Origin: Coffea arabica
Taxonomy: Eukaryota; Streptophyta; Magnoliopsida; Gentianales; Rubiaceae
Length of the DNA: 64,000 nt
Assembly: GCF_036785885.1 (NCBI RefSeq)
Contig: NC_092323.1
Coordinates: forward strand, 6,240,501-6,304,500
Reading direction: 5' to 3'
The position numbers were made by a program, and so were the translations under genes. Below are positions 44,978 through 56,952 of this stretch, piece by piece (within the stretch, counting starts at the first letter, position 1; each line of letters opens with the position of its first letter). Below the pieces are notes generated by a model, which made no database searches, was not told the origin of the DNA, and saw nothing but the letters and a program-made list of their open reading frames with translations.

Positions 44978-47900
44978 TCACAACTTGTGCCAATTTTGGT
45001 AGAGTTGCTTCCCTGGCCGCTTTAACATATACATGCAGCCAGCAGCTGAGAATAGACCAAAAGCAGCAAATGCAATAATCGTTGAATTTGCAACAGTGCG
45101 ATAATAACCTCTCTGCAGGATTACCAAGCAAAAATGGACCTTTCAATCATGAGAACTAAGAATAAAAACAAATAATATTTGGCCTGGGAAAAATAATATT
45201 ACAGGACCTACTTGCACCAGAAATAACAAGAACACCATGTTAGCAGGAGCTTGAGATAGAGTTATCATTCCTCCACGAAGTTCATTTGGTACATACCTGT
45301 GAAAGCCATAAAAATAAAAAGTTAATGTAAAATCATTGCTCTGATGCAAGACAGATAGACACTGTCATATATTAATCATAATAGAACACAAAGTTACATG
45401 CTTCTCAATCTGGCAAGTGATGGCAAAACAACACCAACGCAAGCATGAAACAAGAAGAACAGTACTAGGAGAACACCAACGTCCTGAAAAAGAATAAACA
45501 AAAAGCAATGTGCATTTAGCAGCAAGCTTTGTATATGTATAACATTTACTTCTTCAGACAGTCAAGTTTTAAAAGGAACATACCTGATAATCATAAGCTA
45601 CAACAGATAAAAGGAGGCCCATGACAGGAAGCACGTATATTAAACATTCCTCTATCCTAAGTGATATCGTTCCATTATACAACCAGGGAACTGCAGTGCT
45701 TCCTAGCATTCTTGCCCCCATCAAACAAGGATATATTAATCCTAATTGTACCTCTCTGCCATCAGCCTTCAATGTGAAAAATTAAAAATTCAACACTAAT
45801 CAAAAGCTAATTGCAAGAGGGATGAAAAAGAAAGTGAAAGAAAAGATACAAACAGGTTAGATCGTAATAACAATCAACTTTATAAGCCATAAGGTAATCA
45901 TGTTTTAGGTTAAAAAGCAAAACTCCCACTAAACTATTTTTTTTCCCCAGAAAAAGATCTAAACTGGTCCAAATGCTATAGTTGTCAAACTTAAGTTTTT
46001 CAACCATGAAACAAATCACGTAAGTTTTGAAAACACAAACTGTGACCATTCATGGAAAAATTGTGATTCATCTATAACATCTTTGAACAACAAATCCGAT
46101 CACTTGATTACTTTAATATGTTAATTAAAGACTTAAATATAAAATGCCGCATCAACCTTAGAATGAAAAGCTTTCTCCAAAATTGATCTCGCCCAATTTT
46201 GAGAGGTCAGGAAGAATTGGAGCTTTTTGCTGTAGTGGTAAATGGCAATCTATCAACAACTAGAACTTACAGCATCTAATGATTAAGCTATCATTCTCAA
46301 GAAACTTGGAAGAGAAAGTAAAGAACTCATCCACAGCTTCCATATTAGAAGATCGCCACAGTTTCAACAATATGACATATTACTATGCTGCATATAATTC
46401 ATCTCAAACAGAAGGAAAATTAAATTAACTAAAGTATAATTACCAGATATACTTGGTACTATGTATGTCAGAAAGTTGGGGAAAGATAAGAAGAAATTAG
46501 GTTTCTTTGTACAAAATTGCAACAGTAGCTTACCACAATTGTTGGAGCCCAGAGAACCCAGAAAACTGCAATAGAGAGGTGTACACAAACTTGTGACCAT
46601 GATAGCAACCATACCCTTTTATCTAGCAAGAAAGGAAATTCATCATTGACAAGAAGATATTTGATGAATAACAGACCACCGTATGTGCATGGGCGTCACT
46701 TCATTGTTCTCAAGTATTCAATCTCAACAAATAATTTGAACTATCTTAAGCAAAACAATTTCAATATATCCATGGCCCTATGTAACTATCAGCACAATTT
46801 ACCTGAAAAGATATGTGTCTGGAACGAAATCCAATAGTCACTACAACTGGCTGTTCGTGGATTTTCCTTGAATCCCCGAGCAACATGAAGGATACATATA
46901 ATTGCTAGAACCACAGCTGCATTGTAAGGAGAAAGTATGGATTTATCCCTGTTGCCTCCAATCAACCAATTCCCAAGGAACTGGCTGCAGATGAATGATG
47001 CAGATTCAATAAAAGTCATTAACCAAAACATGTCGTTTAACGTATCTTGCCTCTGGCCCAGCTGCAGAGTGTGAGTAAGTGTAATCATTAGTTGAGTAGC
47101 AGCAGACACAGAATCTATCAGAAAAAATGCAGTCCTCACTCCTCATGCAATAGGATGGGTAAACTCGACAATGTTCAATAATACAACCTTTAGACTACAG
47201 GACACCAAATTAACGAGCAGAGGTGGCATTCATGCGATTAGAAAAGTTGTAAACAAGACTTGGAAGACGAACCTTATCATGCTCGAAGACCATCCATGCC
47301 TCAAAACTGAAGGAAAATATAGAAGAGGCAAGAGAAAGACAGAAGCTTGTGAAGCATAAGCTTGGATGTGTGAGGAAGCTTTTGAATATAGAAACAAGGA
47401 GATGCAGGGTGTAAAATAGCAAGCAAACGTTCCTTGGACCCCTGCATAAACAGAGTCATTGAGAGTAATCACATCAATGTGGAGCAAAATGCCGCACCAG
47501 AAAGTATAACCGTAATTGGGCCAATAAGCAGTTTGATGACTGATTAATAAACATGATGATTTTCCTCAAAAACCAAAAATAAGCAAACTTGCAGAAGTTT
47601 TAAGCATCCCCCACCACCCCATATAACAATCTAAGAAAAGAAGAGCACCAAACAAATTCAGGCAGTGCAAGAGAGCAGGCTTACATCAAATCAGAAAGCA
47701 CGCCTAAGAAAGTACCGATACAGAGTGAGGCAGCGCATCCCGCGCACACATACGGCAGCGTTTGCTCCTTACTAACTCCTCCGTAATAGTGTTCCCATTC
47801 GTACTCCCCGAACACCGTCCCCAAGCCCTCCATCACTAGTTTATCATTCAAAAAATAAACCAGTAATAACAGTCAGTCGGATTAAGCAATGAAACGAGAA

Positions 47901-48149
47901 TTGGAGACTCGGAAGAAAAAAGGTAAAGGTGAGCGATGGATCACCGGAGGAGAGTGAAAAAAGGAGAAGGAAACTTCTTTGGAAACGGAAGAAAGCTGAT
48001 GAGGATTGGGCGTGATCGAAGACTGTAGTGGGTGCCGCTCTGCCGGAGTAATGAGGGCAGAAATAGATGGAAGCGAAGCATGATATTAGCGTGAATAGGT
48101 AGAGCGCTTTATTGGGTTCCCAAACCTCGCTCTCCTCCACCACTCCCAT
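44978..48149 (-). CDS. Major facilitator protein, molybdate-anion transporter-like (MFSD5/MOT2 family), 453 aa
   Basis: Nine exons: 47945-48149, 47685-47835, 47273-47441, 46803-47061, 46534-46622, 45584-45766, 45398-45483, 45212-45296, 44978-45112; 1362 nt, phases consistent. The family moves molybdate in algae (Chlamydomonas MOT2); the plant paralogues (At1g64650, At4g27720 type) are largely uncharacterised. Family text is clear throughout: MGVVEESEVWEPN at the start, SVMEGLGTVFGEYEWEHY, FSFEAWMVFEHDK, NDMFWLMTFIESASF, VFWVLWAPTIVADGREVQ, MLGSTAVPWL, SLARLRSMYVPNELRGGM and QNWHKL at the end. About 11-12 hydrophobic helices are visible. The substrate here is inferred, not shown. The 5' splice site of exon 8 (CAA-GTAGGT) is the least certain junction. 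Confidence 0.93.
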
Positions 48150-49485
48150 TTTTGTTATTTTACGGTTGCCGTCTCAAAGACGAGTCTTAGGCCGACGAGA
48201 CGAGAGTACTTCTGCTAGTAGTAGGAATTTGTCGACGGAGTAATTGTTTTAGCAGAGGTCACCGGCGGTCCGGCGGGATGTTAATTAATTAATTTAGCAT
48301 AAAATTGCAAGCAGACAATCCCAGATCTGAATGAAATTCGGATCGGATGCTTTCAAGTGAGTTTGGGACGTTGGGCCAAGGCCCAATTTAATTACTAACT
48401 AACTTGGATGAAAACATGTTTGAGGGTCTTTTGGATTTTGTGGTCGTAGTTCCTTAGAAGCACAAATTAATACAGAATCTCACGAGTTCCACAGCTGTAA
48501 AACGACATGGTACATTACTTTGACATGCCAGATTCATTCATTCATTCGTAAATGCAAAGAAGTCATAAGAAAAGGGCGGCAGTTTTTAAGGATGTTAAAA
48601 AGTGTTGTTTCTGGTGAAAAATACTAGCAGCACAAATGATTTGCATTTAATATGTAAAGCTAGCAAATGAATTAGTGAATACTACTACTGTTACTACCAT
48701 AAAAGGTATAGTAATAATCAAATCATGATGGATAAGGCGGAATCAGTTTTTGATTTACAAACACATGCAGTTCTCCCTAAAATCCTCTGTTGAAATCAAG
48801 ATTGGAGTAAAAGTACTAGAAACTGCAGCCCTCCGCGTGATCAGCTACAGGCATCAGAAAGGCCTCTCACTTTTTTATGATTTTGTCCTGGGATTCAAAG
48901 CAAAAAACCTTCATCAGGCTCACAAAAATGCACAAAATACAAGGGGCCCAAAAAGAAAAACGGAGTAAAATTAGCTAGCTCTAGTCCAACTACTTCCTCG
49001 AGCAAGCCAGGAAGTCATTGCCAGGCAAACAAGAAGTTGCTATTCTCAGTTTCTCAGCATTATGTAGCCTATAAGAAATGTATTGTCACATCAGTTTCAG
49101 TTACGCAGCCTGTGTAGAATTATGTCACAGATATTGAACAGAGAAATCAGGCCCCTGATAGATTTGCTTCTATTGAGTGACGGTTACTCTCGATTAAAAT
49201 TTTGTCCTTTCGCGTCGTAGCTTGTAAGTAAGTGGAATAGTTAATCAAGTTCTTTTGACCAGCATTTGCTCAATCAAATCGATGCAGTTTCTGGACTGAC
49301 TTCCATTTTTAGCACCGAATTAATTCAACAATTTGGAAGCTGTCCCCTTTTGAAAAGCTAGTTTATTTCCATCAAAGGCAACAAGATCGCTAAATTTAAC
49401 AAACCCGTGATCTATCCTGTCACTGAGATTAAAGCACATGTAAATGGACATCAGAAAGGCAATCATTTGGAGAGATCTCAGTTAC
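48150..49485. other. Intergenic region between MFS promoter and ACBP3-like 3' end
   Basis: It contains the MFS promoter/leader. The part at 49400-49485 may hold the last codons of the ACBP3-like gene. No other gene is seen. Confidence 0.45.
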
Positions 49486-51276
49486 CTCCCATTCAGGTAT
49501 GCTTGCTGACAGAAGGGCCATATACCGTTCCATTGCCATTTCTGAGCTCATGTCACCCAGCTTTTGCCAAGCATTCCTACCATACCAAAATGAATCCACC
49601 GTAGTTCAGTTCAAAAACGGCTACTGGTCCTATTCCAAAATAAAAACCTTACAAGTTGTCAAACCTGAATAACATCAGAAAGGCGTACAAGAAGTCTAAG
49701 CCGATTTTAGTTAAGTTAAAGAAGACGGAGTCGGACAAACGAACGTGCTACTAATTTTCACGTGATTCTTCATGCTGCCCTATCAATAGTCAATACGAAC
49801 ACTGATACGTGCAATTCAATTTAGAAACAGCGCAACCAAAACTGTGAAAAAGAAGAGAAAGAAGCTGAACAGGAAGTCGTAAAAGCAATATAAGACTCTC
49901 GGATTCCATGATCAGTTGAACGGAACTAGTTAACATTCAAGCAAAACAGTGCTGGAAAAACAGGGAATCAGAATAGAATGCAAGGCGGGTATGTCTCATG
50001 TCAAATAATGGCAACTCATACTACTTGTTTAAGAGGTTTGGAAGATGGGGTATGTCTCATGTCAAATGGTGCCAACTCATACTGCTGGGCTTCCACTTCA
50101 GTGTTAAATTACTGCAACTGTTTGTTAATGCTTCCTACACAATAATGCGTCCAGACAAAGCCACGTTCTAGTTCTGTTAATTTTGAAAACATTAGCATTC
50201 TACTAGACATGCAGCATTCCGTCCTAGGTGCTTTCTCCCTGGTCCCTTCAGTCGTGTTTATCTTTCATCGTCCAAATTCTTCTAAGAGAGTCAACAAAAG
50301 ATAACCCGACACTATACGAGACTAGAAATTTGTTAATAATTCCTTGAAACAAATAGCTGATGTAAAAGATCATAAGGTAAGGTTAATACTACCACTTAGC
50401 ACGAGCCGAAACCTTCAATGCCATTGGCTGTGGCCCGTGGCAAGTTCCTTCCATGGCAACCCTGTGAAGCCCGTAAAGCTGCATCCTTGTATTGCCATCA
50501 ATACGATCAGCATTGCCCTTGGAACCAATAAAAGCCACTGCTGCATCAAAATGCTTCTCCAGCTCACTTCTCTCTATCCCTTCCCAATCATCAAACAGCC
50601 CCTCTTCTGATTCTTCCACCCCCACCTGATCATTAGATTCATTGCCCTCACTCCTCTCAGTGCTCTGTGCTGCATCCCTCTCTGTTTCTTGACTATGTTT
50701 ATTCTCCAAAACCTCACAAATTTCCTCATCCTTGCCCTCCCTCACCTCAAATTCTTCCCTTAAACTCAGTGCCACATAAGCTTCTTCAACTAGGCTTTGT
50801 AGTTCTTCTTCAGTTTCCTGGGGCATTGGCCTCGATTCAGAACATTCATCAACTTCTTCTTTTTCTTTAATATCCTCACCGCCACCGACACCGACACTAT
50901 CTTTTTCTTCCCTCGCCTCTTGTACTAGTACGTTTTCGACAACTCCACCAAGAGCTTCATCGTTGGTGTTATTATCTTTCTTTTCTTGTTTCAGCTCGTT
51001 CCCTTCACCATCAACACTGTGAACTTCTCCCGACATCACTGCTTGAAACCCAGAATTCCCAAGATTTCTTTCTTGTCTAATATCAAAAACCCCAGGATAT
51101 TTTTCGCCAACATGCTCCAAAAACCCAGCTTTATAAATAAAAACATCGTTTCTTGAATTGCACGTAACATTGGTGATATCTTCAGCAGAACTCGAACGAA
51201 GCTTAGACAGAATAAAATAAACAACCATCGTGAGGGATGCAGAAAAAGCCAAGTCCTGAAAAAACCCAGCCACCAT
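49486..51276 (-). CDS. ACBP3: Acyl-CoA-binding domain protein, ACBP3-like, at least 325 aa, 3' end uncertain
   Basis: Exon 1 is 50393-51276 and exon 2 is 49486-49576; the intron splits Trp295 (TG/G). ACBP3 binds long-chain acyl-CoA and phospholipids and affects autophagy and leaf senescence in Arabidopsis. The N-terminus FQDLAFSASLTMVVYFILSK is a signal/anchor segment; residues about 65-228 are acidic and disordered; the ACB domain (about 230-325) has DDWEGIERSELEKHFDAAV, RMQLYGLHRVAMEGTC, ALKVSARAKWNAWQKLGDM and AMERYMALLSASIPEW. Lys and Tyr ligand positions look intact. After Glu325 the frame meets a donor (GAG/GTAACT). A short third exon (for example DRSRVC then stop near 49400-49418) or read-through into about 17 further residues are both possible. 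Kelch or ankyrin repeats are absent, as in class III ACBPs. Confidence 0.88.
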
Positions 51277-52158
51277 CCTGTGTAAGTGTGACAGAGGGAA
51301 AAAAAAACCAGAGGAGAATTGTGGCGATTACAAGCCGGAAATTTGATGCAACAAAAATACTGGGAGGGGGGGTTAGGATTTGGCAGAGGCAGAAGGAGAG
51401 CACTAGAGTATATTCTACTCAAAATTGAAATTGTTGCCGTGGGTGGGTCCACAGTGTTGGCGAGGCTTCACAAACACAAAAGCTGCTTGTCCGAAAACGA
51501 TCCTCTTTGCCTATTATTATATTATTTAAAGCGGTTTAGAGTACGGAAAACACGAAAGTGCGGTACCAAGAAACACCACTTTCCTATTTTATCCATGTAT
51601 TGAGTAAATCCATCCATTTACTATGATTTGCCATTAGCAGTCTTGTCTTTTCTTCTTTTGACACCTGTATCTTACCGTGGATTTTGTTTTCCCCTTTTCT
51701 TCTCTTCTTGTTGATGTTTCTTGGCGAAGTTGGTCTTGTCTTTCCGCCGCTTTCCTTGCTTGGAATTTTGCTTCTTCACCTTTTCATTCATGATTTTTAG
51801 ATTTTTTTTCTTATCAAGACACAATTCAATCCAAGGGACTTCTCCTCTTACACTCCAAATAGAAACTCAAACCAGTGTAGACAATTGCATGGATCTATAT
51901 TGTTGTATTTTGCAATAGTATATAGTGCATTTAAGGCTTTTTTTTTCAAGGCAAAGTGCATTTAAGAATTGAATCTCAAAATTTTTGTTGTTTCAATCAT
52001 TAAACCGTCTCGTTAACAATTATCAAAGAAACATGTGATGAAAGCTATTGTATACCAATTTTGATCATGCCTATAGAGTTATATACATGTTTAATCCACC
52101 CCCTGTGCCCCACACTCCTCAATAGACGACTAGAGTTGTGATTATGAAGAATATATCT

Positions 52159-53279
52159 TTAGGAAAAATATAATTTTGGTCCCAAAGTTTGGCTCGAGAG
52201 TAGGGATGGCAACGGGGCGGGCACCCGTCCCGCGGGGGTTACCCGCCCCGCAACCCGTTTGAAAAAATATATATATGTACATAATTATATATATAATGAT
52301 ATTATCAATTATACTACTAATTATACATGTCTATTAATAAAAATTATTAATTATTTATACTAAATTTATTAATACATTTATGTTAAATTCCTAACTACAC
52401 TTAATACAATAACATTTTTTCTAAAAAAACACAATAATAATTTAGTGATTGTATTTGTATCAAAAGTAAAAACTTGATTATTTTAGTTATATTTGTTTTA
52501 TCATATTAGATTGTATTCAAATAACCTTTATTTAATTATTTTTATGAGTTTCAATTGTGAAGTTACAATGAATAATAATTTGGTGATGTGTTAATATTTT
52601 AGTACTTGATTATTTGCTCAAATTTAATTATAATGAAATTATATAATAAAATTTTTTAACCCCACGGGTGCCCCGCGAGGAAAGCGGGGCGGGGCGGGGG
52701 CGGGGGGAATTAAAATGCAACAGGGCAGGGGTTGTGGGAGGTGTTCCCCGCCCCATTGCCACCCCTACTCGAGAGCTATTTCAATTTCGAAGTTTGCGTG
52801 AGGCAAATCTAGTCCTTAATATTTCTAATTTGAAGCAAATTTAGGATCATTAAATGATTTTATTCAATTATCATAGAGATGGAGTCACATAAGACCACGT
52901 GACCCTTGCTAGAAATTATGGCCTTATATTTTCTTTTAAATGATAAGAGGAAAAGAAATGAGATCTATATTGAGACTAATTTTGGTATGTCATAATGTAC
53001 ATCTTTGTGTTTTTAGTAACTTCACTTTTTTTAAGTTAAACACGTGTGGTTATGTAAGTAATTAATTTTTAGTATCATAATTTTTTTATTTTTTGTTTTA
53101 GACAAGGATCACGTGATTATGATGACCATTTTACTATGTGGGAAGGAAATAACCTTGTGAATTGCCCTAAATATGCTTCAAATCTGAAATATTAGAGACC
53201 AAAATTACCTTGGCCTAAACTTTAGCAACTAAGATTGCTGATATGTCAAACTTTGGAGATTAAAATTGTACTTTTTTCT
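52159..53279. mobile_element. Older fold-back/MITE element, interrupted by a hAT-like insertion
   Basis: Left text GGAAAAATATAATTTTGGTC recurs inverted at the right end (complement GAAAAAAGTACAATTTTAATC), and further in CTAATTTGAAGCAAATTTAG pairs with CAGATTTGAAGCATATTTAG. The 8-mer ATATATCT flanks both ends (52151-52158 and 53280-53287), though AT-rich enough to be chance. Without the 575-bp insertion it would be about 546 bp. Confidence 0.65.
52201..52767. mobile_element. 567-bp hAT-like non-autonomous element with exact 8-bp target duplication, nested
   Basis: Ends TAGGGATGGCAACGGGG and CCCATTGCCACCCCTA are inverted; CTCGAGAG flanks both sides exactly (52193-52200, 52768-52775). Its GC-rich termini, with GGGGCGGG and CCCGCCCC words, contrast with an AT-rich core (about 52265-52655). 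It sits inside the left arm of the element at 52159-53279, so it is younger. Confidence 0.92.
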
Positions 53280-53572
53280 ATATATCTGTTTGGATTTATT
53301 CTCTTACATCTCTGTTTGTTTTTATATATTGGCAGTGTAGTAGTAGTTATGCATGCATGTCACACATATGTATCATTTACATTTCAAATTTAAATTTATA
53401 TTATGTAATAATAATAAAAATCTGTTTGTGTAAAAAAAAATACACTGACAATGTATAAAAAAATTTACTCTTAAATGAAAGTGATTGTTAGGCCCTCAAG
53501 AACAAAAGCCATGCATCCTTTTGTCCCCCAAATTATTTTAGCACTCATAAGCATATGGATGCAATAATTGTT

Positions 53573-54544
53573 GGGATAATTTTAAAAACCTCCCTTGAAG
53601 TTTTTGATAATTTCGCTTGACTCCTCCTCAAGTTTAAAAAATTACACTTACCTTCCTTAGCACGATAAAATGCCTATAATGCCATCCATTTGGTAGACAA
53701 TTTTAAATTTAAGGCAATAATTTATAAAATCCAAAAAAATCTATTTTTCTATCTCTTTTCTATTTTCGCTCCTCTCTTTTCTAGTTAATATAACCTATTT
53801 TTATTACCTTTAGTTTTGTGGATATCAGCAAATTGAAATTACAAAATCAACAGAGAAAGCAAATTATGTGTCAAACTAGAAGGACATGAAGAGACACGCA
53901 GTAAAAGAAAAATAAATTATGAAATTGATGATTGAAATAGGAAAAAAAACTAAAGATATGGAATTTGTCATATTTTATTTGCTGTCAAGAAATTTTTTTA
54001 TAAAATGTCAATAATTACATAATAATTTCTTTCATTGGATTAGAAATTTGTTATTATGATTTTATTGTAGAGGTAGAATTTGTTCTTTACTTTTGAGATA
54101 TTAATATTTTTAAGATCATAAAAGGGTTGTAATGGTGGTTATAGGTTAGATTATATTGTATTGAAAAGTATTTGAGCATTAATATTTAATTTTTGAGTAT
54201 AAAATTGGTTGTCAATGGGGTTTTTGTATGTGTGTGTGTGTTTTTTTTACATGGCAAATATTAATAATGTATATGTAATTTGGGATCTTTTGGACGATTA
54301 TTTGGTTTAGAACTTATGGTTGGATGGTTGTTAAGAATTAGACTCGTTGATTTGTGCAAAGTATGGAAGAAAATGATTAAGTATACTATATTTTTCTTTT
54401 TTAATTTTGTACAAAAGGGTAATTTAGGATTTTTGTGAGAAAATCTATATTGTTACTAAATAGTAAAAATAGGAGAGGTGTATGTAATTTTTAAAACTTA
54501 AGGGTAGCTCTTTGTAATTGTTAGGAAGTTTGTGAAATTATCCC
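53573..54544. mobile_element. 972-bp Mutator-type MITE (family B, copy 2)
   Basis: Ends GGGATAATTTTAAAAACCTC and the complement at AAATTATCCC; 9-bp flanks ATAATTGTT (53564-53572) and ATAATTATT (54545-54553) differ at one base. Internal text follows copy 1 at 37596-38569 (for example GATATxAGxAAATTGAAATT and the TATTTGAGCATT region). Confidence 0.9.
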
Positions 54545-54669
54545 ATAATTATTTGTCATACGTCCACGTGTAATTCATTATTAGTTAGTAACTAGTAGCG
54601 CGTGAACTTAGAAAAATTATTTAAAGAATTAATCTTTTATATTTTGATTCATGAGCGTGAAATAATAAG

Positions 54670-54686
54670 ATATATATATATATATA
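54670..54686. repeat. (TA)n microsatellite
   Basis: About eight TA units read directly. Confidence 0.85.
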
Positions 54687-55115
54687 AAATTTTGTATACA
54701 CATGACATGTATCTAACCTTATATGCATTCTTATCCGTCTCTAAATAGTAACAAATCTAGCGTGGCAATTGTATGCTAAAAAAAAAATAAAAAATCCTAT
54801 CTCTCCAAAGGAAAGGGCAAATGGAAAAGAAAAGCCAAATTTCATTACTGCCCTCCTCAAAAGGTGAATATTACCTGTGTATGTATATATGTGTATATTA
54901 CAGGCACAAGTGATCCGATTTTTGCCGAGTTGAAGTTGACGGTGTATGGTGGCGCTTTTGTCCGGCTGTCGCATAATAATTGATAGGAGTCCGCCGCTGC
55001 GTCTGTCTTCTGCACTGTAATTTCAGATCAAACTCAATAAATTTTCAGAGGAAGGACATTTTAGTTTCCTCTACTTATCCTATTCCACGGTTCAGACGAT
55101 TACTACAATCGAAGA

Positions 55116-56952
55116 ATGGGTGGCGGCAACGGTCAAAAGTCCAAGATGGCTCGCGAGAAGAACTTGGAAAAAATGAAAGGCCCCAAAGGTGGTATCTTTT
55201 TCTTTTCTTTTTTTAATGCTCATTTTGGGTTTATCAACTTATTTCTGTCGCCGAAAATAATGGAATATGAGATCATCAGTTCAGGTTTTTCCATTTAATT
55301 TCGTCCAAGCTCAATTCTGCACAGATCACCTAGATAGTTCCGGAGGGTTTTACGGCTTCTTTTTAATGTCTCCAATTTTGGATTATTAGCTGTTTGTTAA
55401 TCCACGCAATTCTACGGCATTGGCAGGGAGTCAGCTGGAAACCAACAAAAAAGCGATGAATATCCAGGTATTTTTTCTTTCCAACAGTTGCTACTGAACA
55501 GAAATGCGCTTAGAATTTACTGACTAGTTACTAGTTACTACTACTTTTTACTTGAAAAGAGAAATATTTGATCTAATTGAAGGTGTCTGGAGCCTTTTCA
55601 CAGCGGGTGGGGATTACCTTTCTTTTTTTTTCTTTTTTTTTGGAGTGGGGGTTGGGGAGGCCTCAGTAGGTAATAGGCATAATATTCAGTAAGTGCATTG
55701 TTTTGTTAGTTGATTCTCTGTAGTTGTCCATCATGGAATAGTGTTGCATTACGTGAATGAAGTTTAGGTTGGGCCTCGACGCTATATGGTAATTCAAAGA
55801 AAGTCTCCTAGCCTTCAAGGACTTCCATTTTATTCAGCTAGGTTGGTTTGTAATGCTATGTGTATATTTATGGAAAGAAAGTGCCTAAGGCTTCATGGAA
55901 GGACTTATCTTTGGATCAAACAGATATGTTTGAAGGCACAAAAGGATACTATGTGCTGTTATTCAAACATGCCCCCGCCTGATAATTGTCAGTTGAATTA
56001 TTTGCAAATCAGTTCATTGAGATATACGGGATTTATCTTCGTTACAAGAAACGGGAAAAAAAAAAGTAGAAAAGGAAGAAGAAGGTTTAGTCTTGACTGG
56101 GTTCGTATCCCCACTGTAAAACTGTAACATACTACGATATGCAGGAGAATAATTTGTAGTGACTGGTTGGAGCTGAAACACAAACATGCTGGTTTATTGC
56201 ACAATTTATTCTTCAATGTTGAAAAGATTGTTGGTACAACTTAGCCTTAATGAGGTGGAAATGATCTTTTTTTTTTTGGGTAGTTTTCCATTGTCCTATT
56301 CTTCCACCTTCCATCCTTCCATTGCTCTCTATTTTTTGTTTTTTTTTCAGTTTCTCATGTCATTGTAGTGGAGGGATTTAAGCCACCCACAAATGTGGAA
56401 ATTTACTTATGATAAGCAGCAAGTCTTTAGTTGCACATTTCACTTCAGCCTGGTGTTACGTTTGAAGTTGGAGGTACTTTGCGATCGGGCTTTGTCTTCA
56501 TATGCGAAGCCTTTGACATGTTTCTACTTATGCCAGAGCATTTGCATTGTCCCATTACAATTTACAAAAGAGGACCTCATCATGTTTGCAAAGCTGGTTT
56601 TTGAGTATTGATATGTACATATATACATACCTACATACTCACACAATATATATGTGTGTGTATATATTTCTATGACGTCTTTCACAAAGGAACATATCTT
56701 TTTTGCTAAAGCAAATGTTTTCATTTCTTATAGCATATAGCATATATTATCTATTATAGTTTGTGTCAACATATTTTGCGGTGATATAAATATATTTTAT
56801 CACAACTAATTCTTTCTAAATTTTGAATCCAGTGCAAGGTGTGTATGCAAACTTTCATGTGTACCACATCGGAGGTGAAGTGTCGGGAGCATGCGGAAGC
56901 CAAGCACCCAAAAGCTGATGTTTATGCTTGCTTTCCACATCTCAAAAAATGA
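55116..56952 (+). CDS. Small C2H2/4F5-type protein, At2g23090-like, 77 aa
   Basis: Three exons: 55116-55188, 55427-55467, 56833-56952; 234 nt, phases consistent. The protein starts MGGGNGQKSKMAREKNLEK, continues GSQLETNKKAMNIQ and ends with a compact zinc-finger-like unit, Cys39-x2-Cys42-x15-His58-x4-His63 (CKVCMQTF, CREHAEAKHPK). The N-terminal half resembles the SERF/4F5 family of small Lys-rich proteins. Its function is unknown; nucleic-acid binding or aggregation modulation would be guesses. Length and text are almost identical to the Arabidopsis At2g23090 product as I remember it (about 78 aa). Intron 2 is 1.37 kb. The gene lies tail to tail with CKA1, as I recall for the related pair on Arabidopsis chromosome 2. 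Confidence 0.93.

Larger units (their letters stand above)
51277..55115. other. 3.8-kb transposon-rich spacer
   Basis: The ACBP3-like promoter lies at the left, the small C2H2 gene promoter at the right. In between are a fold-back element with a nested hAT-like insertion (52159-53279, 52201-52767), a Mutator-type MITE (53573-54544) and a (TA)n tract at 54670-54686. No gene is recognised. Confidence 0.65.
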
